From NCBI RefSeq assembly GCF_947495665.1, contig NZ_CANLZV010000002.1, positions 186,001-250,000 on the forward strand: 64,000 nt of DNA, in the 5' to 3' direction. The notes under the pieces are model-generated. The model was not told the DNA's origin, made no database searches, and was given only the letters and a program-made list of their open reading frames with translations. Of the stretch, positions 45,256 to 54,379 are shown in pieces; position 1 is the first letter of the stretch, and each line of letters opens with the position of its first letter. This stretch comes from an uncultured Sunxiuqinia sp. GTDB lineage: Bacteria; Bacteroidota; Bacteroidia; Bacteroidales; Prolixibacteraceae. Both the position numbers and the translations under genes were made by a program.

Positions 45256-46428
45256 TTAGAGCTGAAAGGCTTGCAAACGCGCCATGGTTTGGTAATAGCT
45301 TTTTTCTATTTCCAAATAAGCATCCATGGTTTCGTAATAAAAAGCCAATTCATTGAAATACTCAATCACGGACATTTGTCCCAGAGCAAGTGCTTTGTCC
45401 AGGAAACCAACATTGGCAGATTCTTTCAGCGTTTGCTGGTATTCATCGCGTATGGTGGCATATTCCTTCACCTGCTGATACAAGTTGGTGGTTTCGTTCA
45501 GAATGGCCGCAATTCTCGCATTGTAGCGGTTGGTTTCATACAGTGCTTGGGCTTTGGCATGCTGCACCTTGTTTTTATCCTTCCACAGAGGGATGGCCAC
45601 TCCGGCTTTCAATCCGCGATAGGTTCCGTCCGGGGCACGCTCGCCTTCATAGGATATTTCAAGGTTGGGCAGCCAGTTGTTTCTGGCCAGTTTAACATTC
45701 ATATCCGCTATCTTTTGGGCTTGTTTCAGGTAGCGAAGCTCCGGTTGTTGGCCCTGAATTTCGTCCAGTATATTGCCCAGCGGCGGAAGTTCTTGGTCGT
45801 CCAGCAAAGGCAACTCTTGTGGTGTCAGTTCTTTGCCGGCCAATAGTTCCAGCTCCTTAAGCGTGCTTTCAATGGATTGCAGCAGCAACTGGTAATTGCT
45901 TTTGATCATTAAATTCTGAATGCGGGCCTTATTGACATCCAGCACCGAAGTATTTCCCTGGTCAAACCGGGCCTGATACGACTGGTAAATTCGGGTAGAA
46001 TGCTCCAAGCGATTTTCATACTCTGCCTTTTGCTTCAATAAAAAGGCATAGTCGTAGAATTTGAGCTTGGCTTCCAAAAGTTTATCCTGACGGAAGACCT
46101 GATACTCCATATCGCTGAGTTCGCCGCGATTGTTTGCCAGTTTTTTGCGAATGCCGTAAACCGTCGGGAAATCAAACGACTGGCTGATGCCATAAATGGT
46201 TTTTGTGCCCATGGCATCGTTGCTTCCCGGAAACCGACCATATTCTACGGTCGGGTTATCGGGGGTGAGCTCGGTCTGAAATCCAGCTTTTTCGGCCTCC
46301 GACAGTTTTCGTGCAGCCTGCAATTCCTGGTTATTTTCTTCCACTAACTGCAAAAAATTGTCCAGCCCGGGTTGGGCCGAAGCAGCCAGTGTAATGAAAC
46401 TTAATAGTAATAGGATGAGGGTCTTCAT
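45256..46428 (-). CDS. TolC-family outer-membrane efflux protein (CzcC-like)
   Basis: 390 residues with a signal peptide (MKTLILLLLSFITLAASAQ) and two outer-membrane-efflux repeats made of long helices (LLEAKLKFYDYAFLLKQKAEYENRLEHSTRIYQSYQARFDQGNTSVLDVNKARIQ...). It forms the outer-membrane channel of a tripartite metal pump. Its ATG overlaps the stop of the RND pump gene (46425-46428), so the two are translationally coupled. Confidence 0.92.
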   Translation of the reverse strand: MKTLILLLLSFITLAASAQPGLDNFLQLVEENNQELQAARKLSEAEKAGFQTELTPDNPTVEYGRFPGSNDAMGTKTIYGISQSFDFPTVYGIRKKLANNRGELSDMEYQVFRQDKLLEAKLKFYDYAFLLKQKAEYENRLEHSTRIYQSYQARFDQGNTSVLDVNKARIQNLMIKSNYQLLLQSIESTLKELELLAGKELTPQELPLLDDQELPPLGNILDEIQGQQPELRYLKQAQKIADMNVKLARNNWLPNLEISYEGERAPDGTYRGLKAGVAIPLWKDKNKVQHAKAQALYETNRYNARIAAILNETTNLYQQVKEYATIRDEYQQTLKESANVGFLDKALALGQMSVIEYFNELAFYYETMDAYLEIEKSYYQTMARLQAFQL

Positions 46429-49400
46429 GATTCTGATTTTACGTCCTGTTTTTTCTGAAATAAGTAATAAATAATGGGCACGATGTAGCTATTCAACAAG
46501 GTTGAACTTAACAAGCCACCCAGAATAACAATGGCCATAGGGCTTTGAATCTCATTGCCCGGTTTATCTCCGGCAAGGGCCAGGGGAATTAATGCCAGGG
46601 CTGCAGTTAAAGCCGTCATCAAAATCGGATTGAGCCGGTCGGCCGATCCTTCAATGATGCGCTCTTTCAGACTTACAAGCTGGCCGGAAAGCGACTGGTA
46701 GCGCGAAATCAGCAAGATGCCGTTTCGGGTGGCAATTCCAAACAGGGTAATAAAACCGATGATGGATGGAATGCTGATCACGCCGGAAGTAAACCAGATG
46801 GCTATCACCCCTCCAATCAAGGCAAGCGGGAGGTTAATCAGAATAATCAGAGCCAGCTGTGTATTTTTAAATTCCACATAAAGTAAGATGAAAATAATCA
46901 GCAAGGCTCCGAGCGAGGCAATAAGCAAAATACGGGATGCCGAAGCTTCACTTTCAAACTGACCACCATATTCAATGTGGTAATTCTCCGGTAGGGCAAT
47001 GTTTGCATCAACACGATCCTGAATGTCGTTCACTACGCTGCGTACATCACGATTGGCGACATTGACGGCAACCACAATTTTGCGCATCACATTTTCGCGG
47101 CCAATGGTGTTGGGCCCAAAAGTCGATTGAATGTCGGCTACATACGAAAGGGGCACTTTTTGTCCATTAGGAGTGTCGATTAAACCATTCTGAATGGCTT
47201 CAATCTGGTCGCGGTATTCATCATCAAAGCGAAGGACAAGATTGAACGCTTTTTCATTCTCAAAAACATCCGATATCTTTTTTCCGGCGTAGGCGTAGTC
47301 CACAAACTCCAAAAGCTCATTGACCGAGATGCCGTAGCGCGCCAGCATTTCCCGGCGGGGCTTTATTTGCAACTGCGGAATTTCAATCTGTTGCTCCACG
47401 CTCAAGTCTCCAATGCCTTCGATGTCTTGAATCTCATCGCGAATTTGATTGGCCAGGCGAAACAGATCATTCAGGTCCGTTCCGAAAAGCTTGATGGCAA
47501 TGTTGGTTTTTGAGCCCGAAAGCATCGCATCAATCCGGTGACTGATGGGCTGGCCAACTTCAATGGAGATGCCATCGATGCTGTTGAGTTTTTCCCGAAC
47601 TTCGTGAAGAAATTCTTCGCGCGAGCGGTCTTCCAGTTGGTAAGGAGCATCAATCTCTGAAACATTTACCCCAAATGAATGTTCGGCCATTTCGGCCCGC
47701 CCGGTACGCCGGGCAACGCTGCTAATCTCCGGAATAGTGAGCAGAAGTTTTTCGGCCTGAGTGCCTATTTTATTGCTTTCTTCCAGGTTAATGCCGGGCA
47801 TGGTGGTTGTGTTAATGGTTAACGATCCTTCGTTAAACGGAGGAAGGAAGCTTCGTCCAAAACCGGTAAGCAGCAACATCGTAAGTACAAAGGCCGCGAT
47901 GGAAACACCCAGTACCGTTTTGCGGTAGCGCAAGGCTTTGTCCAGCGTGGAGGTATAATGGTGTCTCAAAAAACGCTCAACACGGCTGCCCCGGGCTTGC
48001 TTTTGCAAACGTTTTTCATCGGTGAGCAAATAGCTGGAGAGCACAGGAATCACCGTCAGTGCCACAAAAAGCGAGGCAAAAAGCGAAACAATGTAGGCGA
48101 TTCCCAGCGGTTTAAGCATGCGTCCTTCCATGCCTGACAGGAAAAACAAAGGAACAAAAGCGACAATGATAATGAGAGTGGCATTGAGAATCGAGGCACG
48201 GATTTCAACGGAAGCCTTGTAAATTACCTTAAACACGGAGTGCTGATCTGCCTTAGGGAGCAAACTGTTTTCGCGCAAGCGTTTAAAGACGTTTTCCACA
48301 TCAATGATGGCATCGTCTACCAGCGATCCGATGGCAATGGTCATTCCACCCAAAGTCATGGTATTGATGGAAATTCCCATCCATTTCATGGCCAGAATGG
48401 CAACCAGCAAGGACAGGGGAATGGCCAGTACCGAAATAAGCGTGGTCCGGAAGTTCATCAGGAAAACAAACAGAATAATGACCACAAAGATACCGCCTTC
48501 GATGAGGGCTTTCTGAACATTGTTGACCGATGTTTGAATGAACTTGGCCTGTTCGAAAATGTCGGTGTGAATGCCAACATCAGCCGGAAGCGTTTTTTGC
48601 AAGTCGCTCAATGACTCATGGATTTTCTCGGTTAGCTCCAGCGTATTGACATTGGGTTGCTTGGTGATGGTCATAATGATGGCATCTTCAGCTCGATAGG
48701 CGCCATCACCAATTTTAGGTGCTGCTCCGATTTTAACGGTCGCCACATCGCTGACTTTCACCGGCATTCCATCATTCATTTTTACGAGGTTGTTCCCAAT
48801 CTCATCGGTGCTGTTGCTGCGTGCAATGCCCCGAACGAGGTATTCCTGGCCGTGCTCATTCAAAAAACCACCGGAAACATTTTCGTTGGAAAACTGGCAG
48901 GCTTCAATCAGTTCTGAAAAAGATACTTTATGGAAAGCCATTTTTAACGGATCGGCCAGCACTTGAAACTCTTTCAGTTCGCCGCCAATAATGGCCACCT
49001 GAGCCACTCCTCCTACCGAAAGCAGGCGTGGACGAATATTCCATTCGGCCAGGGTACGTAAGTCCATGGGAGAGGTTTCGTCGGCCGTAAGGGCAATCAT
49101 CATGATTTCACCCATGATGGAAGACTGGGGTGCCAGGGTGGGGGAACCCACACCGGTTGGCATTTGGTCGGCAATGGTAGCCAACTTTTCGCTTACAATT
49201 TGACGGGCATTGTAAATGTCCATGTTCCAGTCAAATTCAACCCAAACAATGGAGAAACCCATGGCTGAGGAGCTCCTGACACGACGTATGTTGGTTGCGC
49301 CGTTCACCGCCGTTTCAATCGGGAAGGTTACCAGGCGTTCTACTTCTTCGGGGGCCATGCCATTGGCTTCGGTTAGCACCACAACCGTTGGGGCATTCAA

Positions 49401-49523
49401 GTCCGGAAAGACATCGACCTCCATTTCGGTGCTCACAAAAATTCCAGCGCCAAGAATAAGGGTGGTCATAATCAGCACGACCAACCTGTTCTTCAGCGAA
49501 TAGTCTATAATTTTATTCAGCAT
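46425..49523 (-). CDS. CzcA/CusA-family RND heavy-metal efflux pump
   Basis: 1032 residues, 12 membrane helices in the RND pattern (helix 1, large periplasmic domain, helices 2-7, second periplasmic domain, helices 8-12). Helix 4 carries the proton-relay acidic residues in GSLVDDAIIDVENVFKRLREN, the D-D-A-x-x-x-x-E signature of heavy-metal RND pumps. It exports divalent or monovalent metal ions from periplasm or cytoplasm. The substrate (Co/Zn/Cd versus Cu/Ag) cannot be fixed; the histidine-rich partner points to Zn, Co, Ni or Cu. Confidence 0.94.
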   Translation of the reverse strand: MLNKIIDYSLKNRLVVLIMTTLILGAGIFVSTEMEVDVFPDLNAPTVVVLTEANGMAPEEVERLVTFPIETAVNGATNIRRVRSSSAMGFSIVWVEFDWNMDIYNARQIVSEKLATIADQMPTGVGSPTLAPQSSIMGEIMMIALTADETSPMDLRTLAEWNIRPRLLSVGGVAQVAIIGGELKEFQVLADPLKMAFHKVSFSELIEACQFSNENVSGGFLNEHGQEYLVRGIARSNSTDEIGNNLVKMNDGMPVKVSDVATVKIGAAPKIGDGAYRAEDAIIMTITKQPNVNTLELTEKIHESLSDLQKTLPADVGIHTDIFEQAKFIQTSVNNVQKALIEGGIFVVIILFVFLMNFRTTLISVLAIPLSLLVAILAMKWMGISINTMTLGGMTIAIGSLVDDAIIDVENVFKRLRENSLLPKADQHSVFKVIYKASVEIRASILNATLIIIVAFVPLFFLSGMEGRMLKPLGIAYIVSLFASLFVALTVIPVLSSYLLTDEKRLQKQARGSRVERFLRHHYTSTLDKALRYRKTVLGVSIAAFVLTMLLLTGFGRSFLPPFNEGSLTINTTTMPGINLEESNKIGTQAEKLLLTIPEISSVARRTGRAEMAEHSFGVNVSEIDAPYQLEDRSREEFLHEVREKLNSIDGISIEVGQPISHRIDAMLSGSKTNIAIKLFGTDLNDLFRLANQIRDEIQDIEGIGDLSVEQQIEIPQLQIKPRREMLARYGISVNELLEFVDYAYAGKKISDVFENEKAFNLVLRFDDEYRDQIEAIQNGLIDTPNGQKVPLSYVADIQSTFGPNTIGRENVMRKIVVAVNVANRDVRSVVNDIQDRVDANIALPENYHIEYGGQFESEASASRILLIASLGALLIIFILLYVEFKNTQLALIILINLPLALIGGVIAIWFTSGVISIPSIIGFITLFGIATRNGILLISRYQSLSGQLVSLKERIIEGSADRLNPILMTALTAALALIPLALAGDKPGNEIQSPMAIVILGGLLSSTLLNSYIVPIIYYLFQKKQDVKSES

Positions 49524-49540
49524 AATTAATCAGTTGAATG

Positions 49541-50797
49541 TTAGTGTTGGTGACTGTGTGCCGGCAGCGCATTCGACATGGATGCCAGTTTGATCTGGTA
49601 AGGGTTTTTGGTGGCCACATGATCGCCAACTTCCAGCCCGTCTACAATGTGATAGTTTTCGCCGTCGTTACAGTCGATGGTCAGGTAATGTTTCTGGAAC
49701 TCTTCACCTTCTTCGGCAAAAACATAATACCTACCGGCTTCTTCCAGCAGAGCAGACTTGGGAATGACAATCGCATTGGGGATTGCCGCTGTCTTCAAAT
49801 AGATTTCTACAAAGGAGCCGGCCAGCAAATTACCCACATTGTCAACTTCAAAATAGACGGGAGTAAACAGGGAGTTATCACCGGTTGTTTTGCCGTAGGA
49901 AATCAGTTTGCCGTTCAACGCTTCGGTTTTATGCAATTGCTGGTCGTAGACAGTAATGAAGTTGGCTGATTGAATTTGGGGCAGCATGCTGAAATAGCGC
50001 TGCGGAACATCAGCTTGAATCACCAGCCGTTTGTTTTTGGTGATTTTGACCAAGGCTTGCCCTCTGCTTACGTATTGTCCTTCGGTAACCAGGATGTCTT
50101 TTATAAAACCGCTGGTTGAGGCTGTTATGTTTTGACCAGCTGCCGTGTAGTTTTTACGTACAATGTCGTAATTATTTTGGGCTATTTCATAGGTCATTTT
50201 GATGTCAGCTAACTCTTTATCCGAAGTAATTTTGTCTTCATTCAGCGCTTGTGCCCGTTCATAATTGGCTTTAGCTGTTTCGTAGCTGGTTTTCAATTCA
50301 ATGAAGGTGGTTTCAATGTTGTCATTGATCATGCCTTTGCCCGAGATGGTAACCAGCTTTTGCCCGCTACGCACAGCCTTGCCCGGAAACAGTGCTTTGT
50401 CTCCAAAAACGACGATGCCATCGTGGGTGGCTGTCAGGGTAATTTCATCGCCTTGTGCAGCCATAATTTTACCACTGCAGTGAATCACCTCCTGAAAGTC
50501 CTGCGGCTTAATTTCAATGATTCCGTAGGCATCGTCATCTTCATGAGCATGGGCCTCTTCACTGTGGTCATGTGCATGATCTCCTTCACAGTCGCTGTGA
50601 TCATGTTCCTCGGCTTCATGGTCATGTCCTTCATGCTCATCTGCCGGGCTTTCATGGTCGTGATCATGCCCCTCATGATCTGCATGGTCATGTGCTGTTG
50701 ATTCTTCCTGGTGATTGTGTCCTTCGGTGTTATGGGTGCACGCTGACGCCCAAAGTAAATAACCCATTATTAATAAGGGGAATACTAATTTCTTCAT
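49541..50797 (-). CDS. RND periplasmic adaptor (CzcB-like) with histidine-rich N-terminus
   Basis: 418 residues. The signal MKKLVFPLLIMGYLLWASAC suggests a lipoprotein. Residues ~21-90 hold dozens of His, Asp and Glu residues (HNTEGHNHQEESTAHDHADH and onward), a metal-binding tail. The membrane-fusion body follows with the lipoyl halves, a coiled-coil hairpin (TTFIELKTSYETAKANYERAQALNEDKITSDKELADIKMTYEIAQ) and a beta-barrel. It links the RND pump to the TolC-like channel and probably also captures metal in the periplasm. It is 17 bp upstream of the pump gene. Confidence 0.93.
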   Translation of the reverse strand: MKKLVFPLLIMGYLLWASACTHNTEGHNHQEESTAHDHADHEGHDHDHESPADEHEGHDHEAEEHDHSDCEGDHAHDHSEEAHAHEDDDAYGIIEIKPQDFQEVIHCSGKIMAAQGDEITLTATHDGIVVFGDKALFPGKAVRSGQKLVTISGKGMINDNIETTFIELKTSYETAKANYERAQALNEDKITSDKELADIKMTYEIAQNNYDIVRKNYTAAGQNITASTSGFIKDILVTEGQYVSRGQALVKITKNKRLVIQADVPQRYFSMLPQIQSANFITVYDQQLHKTEALNGKLISYGKTTGDNSLFTPVYFEVDNVGNLLAGSFVEIYLKTAAIPNAIVIPKSALLEEAGRYYVFAEEGEEFQKHYLTIDCNDGENYHIVDGLEVGDHVATKNPYQIKLASMSNALPAHSHQH

Positions 50798-50876
50798 GAT
50801 TAGGATATTAAATCGTTTTTTCAGTTACTTACTGAAAAATGAATTGGATGTAAATAAAATTGATGTAGGGGTGGAG

Positions 50877-51296
50877 TTATCCTAACATGGGAGGACCACG
50901 GGAAGCTGCGCGGGAAAGAAAACAGTATGAATAGTGGTTCGACCACGAATCATAGTGGGTAAGCTGGTCTTGCGGAAAAAGGTAAATACGCAGGATCGAA
51001 CTGACCAGGTAGCTGTAGTTCAGTACCAATTTGGAAATGGATGTCGTTGCAACAGTAGTGAAGTTACAACCTTGGCAATCTTCATGTTGATGCTCTGCCT
51101 GGCATAAGCTTAATGCCAGCGAATGATCCACAAACAGGGCTTTATTACCCGAAGGAACCTTAGGGCTGTGGCTGCATTCCTGCTCACAACTAAGCTCCTC
51201 GGCATGATGATGGTGCGGAATGACGCTATGCCCGATGATTACCAGCATCGCCATCCACATAAACAAGGCTCCTATATGTCTGTTTTTCTGAACCAT
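50877..51296 (-). CDS. Small histidine/cysteine-rich membrane protein of the metal-efflux operon
   Basis: 139 residues with one N-terminal membrane segment (HIGALFMWMAMLVIIGHSVIP) followed by PHHHHAEELSCEQECSHSP, then CQAEHQHEDCQGC. The cysteine and histidine clusters look metal-binding. Such small proteins often head heavy-metal RND operons in Bacteroidota and may sense or buffer metal. It starts the operon, 79 bp before the adaptor gene. Confidence 0.75.
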   Translation of the reverse strand: MVQKNRHIGALFMWMAMLVIIGHSVIPHHHHAEELSCEQECSHSPKVPSGNKALFVDHSLALSLCQAEHQHEDCQGCNFTTVATTSISKLVLNYSYLVSSILRIYLFPQDQLTHYDSWSNHYSYCFLSRAASRGPPMLG

Positions 51297-51574
51297 TTAC
51301 TTAAACTGCTTCACAAAAATACATTTTTCATTTAAATAGAAAAGGATTTTGCCGGTTTCCTCAAGAAGGGGTGCCAACGTGTTCATCCATTTTTGTCCGG
51401 TCGTTTCAGTTTGAGAACACGAAAGCAAGGCGGAGATTTTAAAATGTAACGTTAGCGCTGTGTTAATTTTTAAATTGACATGCAAAAAGGTTGATGTCTA
51501 GTGTTTTGTGAGTTTGTTTTCAATTTTATTGAGAAAAATACTTGCAAATCTTTTATTTTTAAAAAACATGTAAC

Positions 51575-51582
51575 TACTTTTG
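51575..51582 (+). promoter_or_regulatory. -7 promoter element of the sulfite reduction operon
   Basis: TACTTTTG fits TAnnTTTG and lies 29 bp before the leader-peptide ATG at 51612. The -33 region is AT-rich without a clear TTTG at the ideal distance. Confidence 0.6.
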
Positions 51583-51611
51583 AACCGAATTAGAACGCAA
51601 GAATAGCGCAA

Positions 51612-51713
51612 ATGAAATTCCAGACTTCTGTATATAAAATGATGATGACAGCATGTGCCATGATGATGTGTATGTATTGCAATCTTTTTATGCAGAAGGG
51701 GGAAAAGATATGA
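51612..51713 (+). CDS. Met/Cys-rich leader peptide of the sulfite reductase operon
   Basis: A 33-residue frame, too short for usual gene calling: after MKFQTSVYK it reads MMMTACAMMMCMYCNLFM and ends QKGEKI with TGA. Nine of 33 codons are Met and three are Cys, an extreme bias. It sits in the untranslated leader of a sulfite-reduction operon, 94 bp before the first gene and just upstream of a strong terminator. The codons for Q28-K29-G30 contain the sequence that can pair with the terminator. This is the architecture of a trp/his-type attenuation leader, tuned to Met and Cys tRNA charging. Confidence 0.85.
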   Translation: MKFQTSVYKMMMTACAMMMCMYCNLFMQKGEKI

Positions 51714-51781
51714 TTTGACTATACGTTAAAATAACAATCGTAGGAAAGGCCCTTCTGTACAAACAGAAGGGCCTTTTTTTA
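51693..51781 (+). promoter_or_regulatory. Attenuator: antiterminator and terminator of the sulfite reductase operon
   Basis: The terminator is GGCCCTTCTGT (51748-51758), loop ACAA, ACAGAAGGGCC (51763-51773) and a run of T. An earlier copy of the 3' arm, CAGAAGGG (51693-51700), lies inside the leader ORF just after its last Met codon and is perfectly complementary to CCCTTCTG (51750-51757). A ribosome stalled on the Met/Cys codons leaves CAGAAGGG free to capture that arm and prevent termination; a ribosome reaching the stop at 51711 covers it and lets the terminator form. Confidence 0.8.
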
Positions 51782-51806
51782 TGTTCAAAATTAACATCCA
51801 AGGAGT

Positions 51807-52037
51807 ATGAGAGAGAAAGCTTATCGCAGTGTGGTTAAGACGATTTCATGGAGAACGGTGGGGACCATTGACACCATCCTGATAGCCTGGCTGGTGATCG
51901 GGCGGCTGGAATTTGCCGTGACTATTGGCGGAATTGAATTGTTTACCAAAATGGTGTTGTACTATTTCCACGAACGAACCTGGAACAAAATCAAGTTTGG
52001 ACGGCTGGATGATTCAGACATCGAATACCAAATCTAA
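51807..52037 (+). CDS. DUF2061 small membrane protein
   Basis: 76 residues with two membrane segments: REKAYRSVVKTISWRTVGTIDTILIAWLVIG and AVTIGGIELFTKMVLYYFHERTWNKI, the DUF2061 signature (SxxKxxxWRxxgtxdT, ...YYxHERxW). This family is often found next to sulfate assimilation genes; its role is unknown. First structural gene behind the attenuator and 6 bp before the siroheme gene. Confidence 0.93.
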   Translation: MREKAYRSVVKTISWRTVGTIDTILIAWLVIGRLEFAVTIGGIELFTKMVLYYFHERTWNKIKFGRLDDSDIEYQI

Positions 52038-52043
52038 GAAACC

Positions 52044-52517
52044 ATGGAAAAGAACTTTTTACCCATCGCACTGAATATTTCTGGAGAGAAGATCTTAATC
52101 ATCGGAGGAGGGCAGTCGGCCTGGAGCAAGATTCAGATTCTGCAACGCTTTGATGCTGATCTGGAAGTTGTAGCCCTGCAGGTTTGCCCGGAAATCCAAA
52201 ACAGTGGCATCCCTTTCAAGATTAAGGCCTACGAGAAGGCTGACCTGGATGGTTATTTGATGTTTTATTCGTGCACCAACAATCCCGAACTGGACGCCCG
52301 GATTGCTCAGGATGGCAAGGAAGCCGGAGTGTTGGTTAATATTCACGATAATCCGGCTCTTTGCCAGTTTGTTTCGCCCGCAATCTATCAAAACGAGAGC
52401 GTGCGTGTGGCTGTCAGCTCCAATGCCAAAGATGTTTATGCGTCTATTCGTGTTCGCAATGAAATAAAAGAATTTTTAGAATCCCAAACAGATAAAGACC
52501 AGAACAATGAGTATTAA
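52044..52517 (+). CDS. Siroheme synthase N-terminal-like protein (precorrin-2 dehydrogenase)
   Basis: 157 residues: the NAD-binding Rossmann part of CysG/Met8 (FLPIALNISGEKILIIGGGQSAWSKIQILQRF), then a shortened dimerisation part. It should oxidise precorrin-2 to sirohydrochlorin and, as in Met8, may also insert iron, since no separate ferrochelatase is seen in the operon. It is shorter than typical (~200) and overlaps the next gene by 11 bp. Confidence 0.9.
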   Translation: MEKNFLPIALNISGEKILIIGGGQSAWSKIQILQRFDADLEVVALQVCPEIQNSGIPFKIKAYEKADLDGYLMFYSCTNNPELDARIAQDGKEAGVLVNIHDNPALCQFVSPAIYQNESVRVAVSSNAKDVYASIRVRNEIKEFLESQTDKDQNNEY

Positions 52518-54300
52518 ATTATCCCCATTAAACGATGTTCAACTGAAAGCACTGGAGCAGCTCACCCAAGGAATTCAGCCTGAACAGGCCATTTGGCTGA
52601 ATGGCTATTTTCAGGGATTGGCCGGAGGCTTAACTACGGCAAAATCGGCGGTTCAACTTCCGCAGGATGATGAGGCCACCGGCACTGTTGAGAAACTTCC
52701 CCTGACCATTTTGTATGGCACGCACACCGGACGAAGCGAGGCATTGGCCAAGGCTCTTTGTGAGCAGGCCCGTGCACAAAATATAACTTGCCTTTTAAAA
52801 CCGATGGACGATTATAAACCCAAGCAACTGAAGGAAGAGAAAAACCTGCTGGTGATTGTAAGCACCCACGGCGAGGGCGAACCTCCTGAAATGGCGGAAG
52901 ACTTTTACGAGTTTATTACCGGTAAGCGGGTGCCTAAACTGGATGGGTTGAATTATGCCGTATTGGCTTTGGGCGATAAGAGCTACAAGCTGTTTTGCCA
53001 AACCGGGATTGAAATAGACCAGGCCCTGCAAAAAGCCGGTGCCCGGACGTTGGTGCCTCTGGTAAAATGCGATGTTGATTATGAATCGGATGCTGCCCGA
53101 TGGACTCAGGATGTACTAGCTGAATTGGGCAAATTGCAGCCTCAGGCACCGGTTGTCGCAGCAGTACCGGCAACAGCTAAAGGGGGAGAGGAGTATTCTA
53201 AAAAGAACCCGTTTAAGGCATCCGTGTTGGATAAAGTGCGTATTACCGGTCGCGATTCGGATAAGGAAGTTTATCATTTGGAATTTGGGCTGGAAGGTTC
53301 CGGCATTACCTACGAACCGGGTGATGCGCTTGGAGTGATTGCTCAAAACCCACCTCAGCTGGTGAAGGAAATTATCAAAAGCCTGGGGGTAATTGATACG
53401 GAAGTGGTTGAAACCCGCATTGGAAAGCTGCCTTTTAAGGAGGCCTTGGAACACCATTATGAAATCACCTTGTTAACGCGTGATCTTATTCAGAAATATG
53501 CTGAAAAGACCAAAGACAAAAAGGTGAAAGCCATTGCGGAATCTGACGAAAAGCTGGATCAGTACCTATACGGACATGATGTGCTCGACCTCCTTCAGGA
53601 GTTTCCGGCCAGGCTGACCGCTACCGAATTTTTGGAGCTGCTGCGTCCGCTGCCACCACGCCTGTACAGCATTTCGTCGAGCCAAATGGCCGTGGAAGAT
53701 GAAGTACACATCACGGTGTCACGTGTTCGTTACGAAAACAAAGGGCGTCAGCGTTACGGCGCTTGTTCCACCTTCCTGGCTGATCGGCTGGAAGTGGATG
53801 ACCAGGTGCTCATCTACATCGATAAGAATCCGAATTTCCGCCTGGCTGAAAATGGGAAGCCAATTATCATGGTTGGTGCCGGAACAGGCATTGCTCCTTA
53901 CCGGGCTTTCTTGCAGGAACGCGAATCGGGCAACCAGAAAGGAAAAAGCTGGCTGTTTTTTGGAGAACGACGTTTCTCGTCCGACTTTCTGTATCAGCTT
54001 GAATGGCAAAAATACCTGCAAAAGGGTTACCTCGAAAAAATTGATTTGGCTTTCTCGCGCGATCAGAAGGAGAAGGTTTACGTTCAGCATAAGCTAAAAG
54101 AACAGCAAGAGGAATTGTTTCGCTGGCTGGAAGATGGTGCTAGTTTTTACTTGTGTGGCGACATGAAATACATGGCTAAAGATGTGCAGATTACGCTGTT
54201 GGATATCATCAAAACACAAGGAGGGATGACCGATAAGAAGGCCCGTGCCTATTTCAAAAAACTGAAGAAGGAAAAGCGATTTATGGCCGATGTGTATTAA
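52507..54300 (+). CDS. cysJ: Assimilatory sulfite reductase flavoprotein (CysJ-like)
   Basis: 597 residues: a short N-terminal helix region, a flavodoxin domain (~60-205; LTILYGTHTGRSEALAKALCEQA, STHGEGEPPEMAEDFYEFI), an FAD domain with RLYSISSSQ and RQRYGACSTFLADRL, and an NADPH domain with GAGTGIAPYRAFLQER and the C-terminal Y of VY. It passes electrons from NADPH through FAD and FMN to the hemoprotein encoded next. Confidence 0.95.
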   Translation: MSIKLSPLNDVQLKALEQLTQGIQPEQAIWLNGYFQGLAGGLTTAKSAVQLPQDDEATGTVEKLPLTILYGTHTGRSEALAKALCEQARAQNITCLLKPMDDYKPKQLKEEKNLLVIVSTHGEGEPPEMAEDFYEFITGKRVPKLDGLNYAVLALGDKSYKLFCQTGIEIDQALQKAGARTLVPLVKCDVDYESDAARWTQDVLAELGKLQPQAPVVAAVPATAKGGEEYSKKNPFKASVLDKVRITGRDSDKEVYHLEFGLEGSGITYEPGDALGVIAQNPPQLVKEIIKSLGVIDTEVVETRIGKLPFKEALEHHYEITLLTRDLIQKYAEKTKDKKVKAIAESDEKLDQYLYGHDVLDLLQEFPARLTATEFLELLRPLPPRLYSISSSQMAVEDEVHITVSRVRYENKGRQRYGACSTFLADRLEVDDQVLIYIDKNPNFRLAENGKPIIMVGAGTGIAPYRAFLQERESGNQKGKSWLFFGERRFSSDFLYQLEWQKYLQKGYLEKIDLAFSRDQKEKVYVQHKLKEQQEELFRWLEDGASFYLCGDMKYMAKDVQITLLDIIKTQGGMTDKKARAYFKKLKKEKRFMADVY

Positions 54301-54379
54301 GAAGACGAACCCCATCAACGAAGTTTACTGAAACAGAATCAGGACGAAAGCATAAACACAAAACTAAAGACAGACGATT

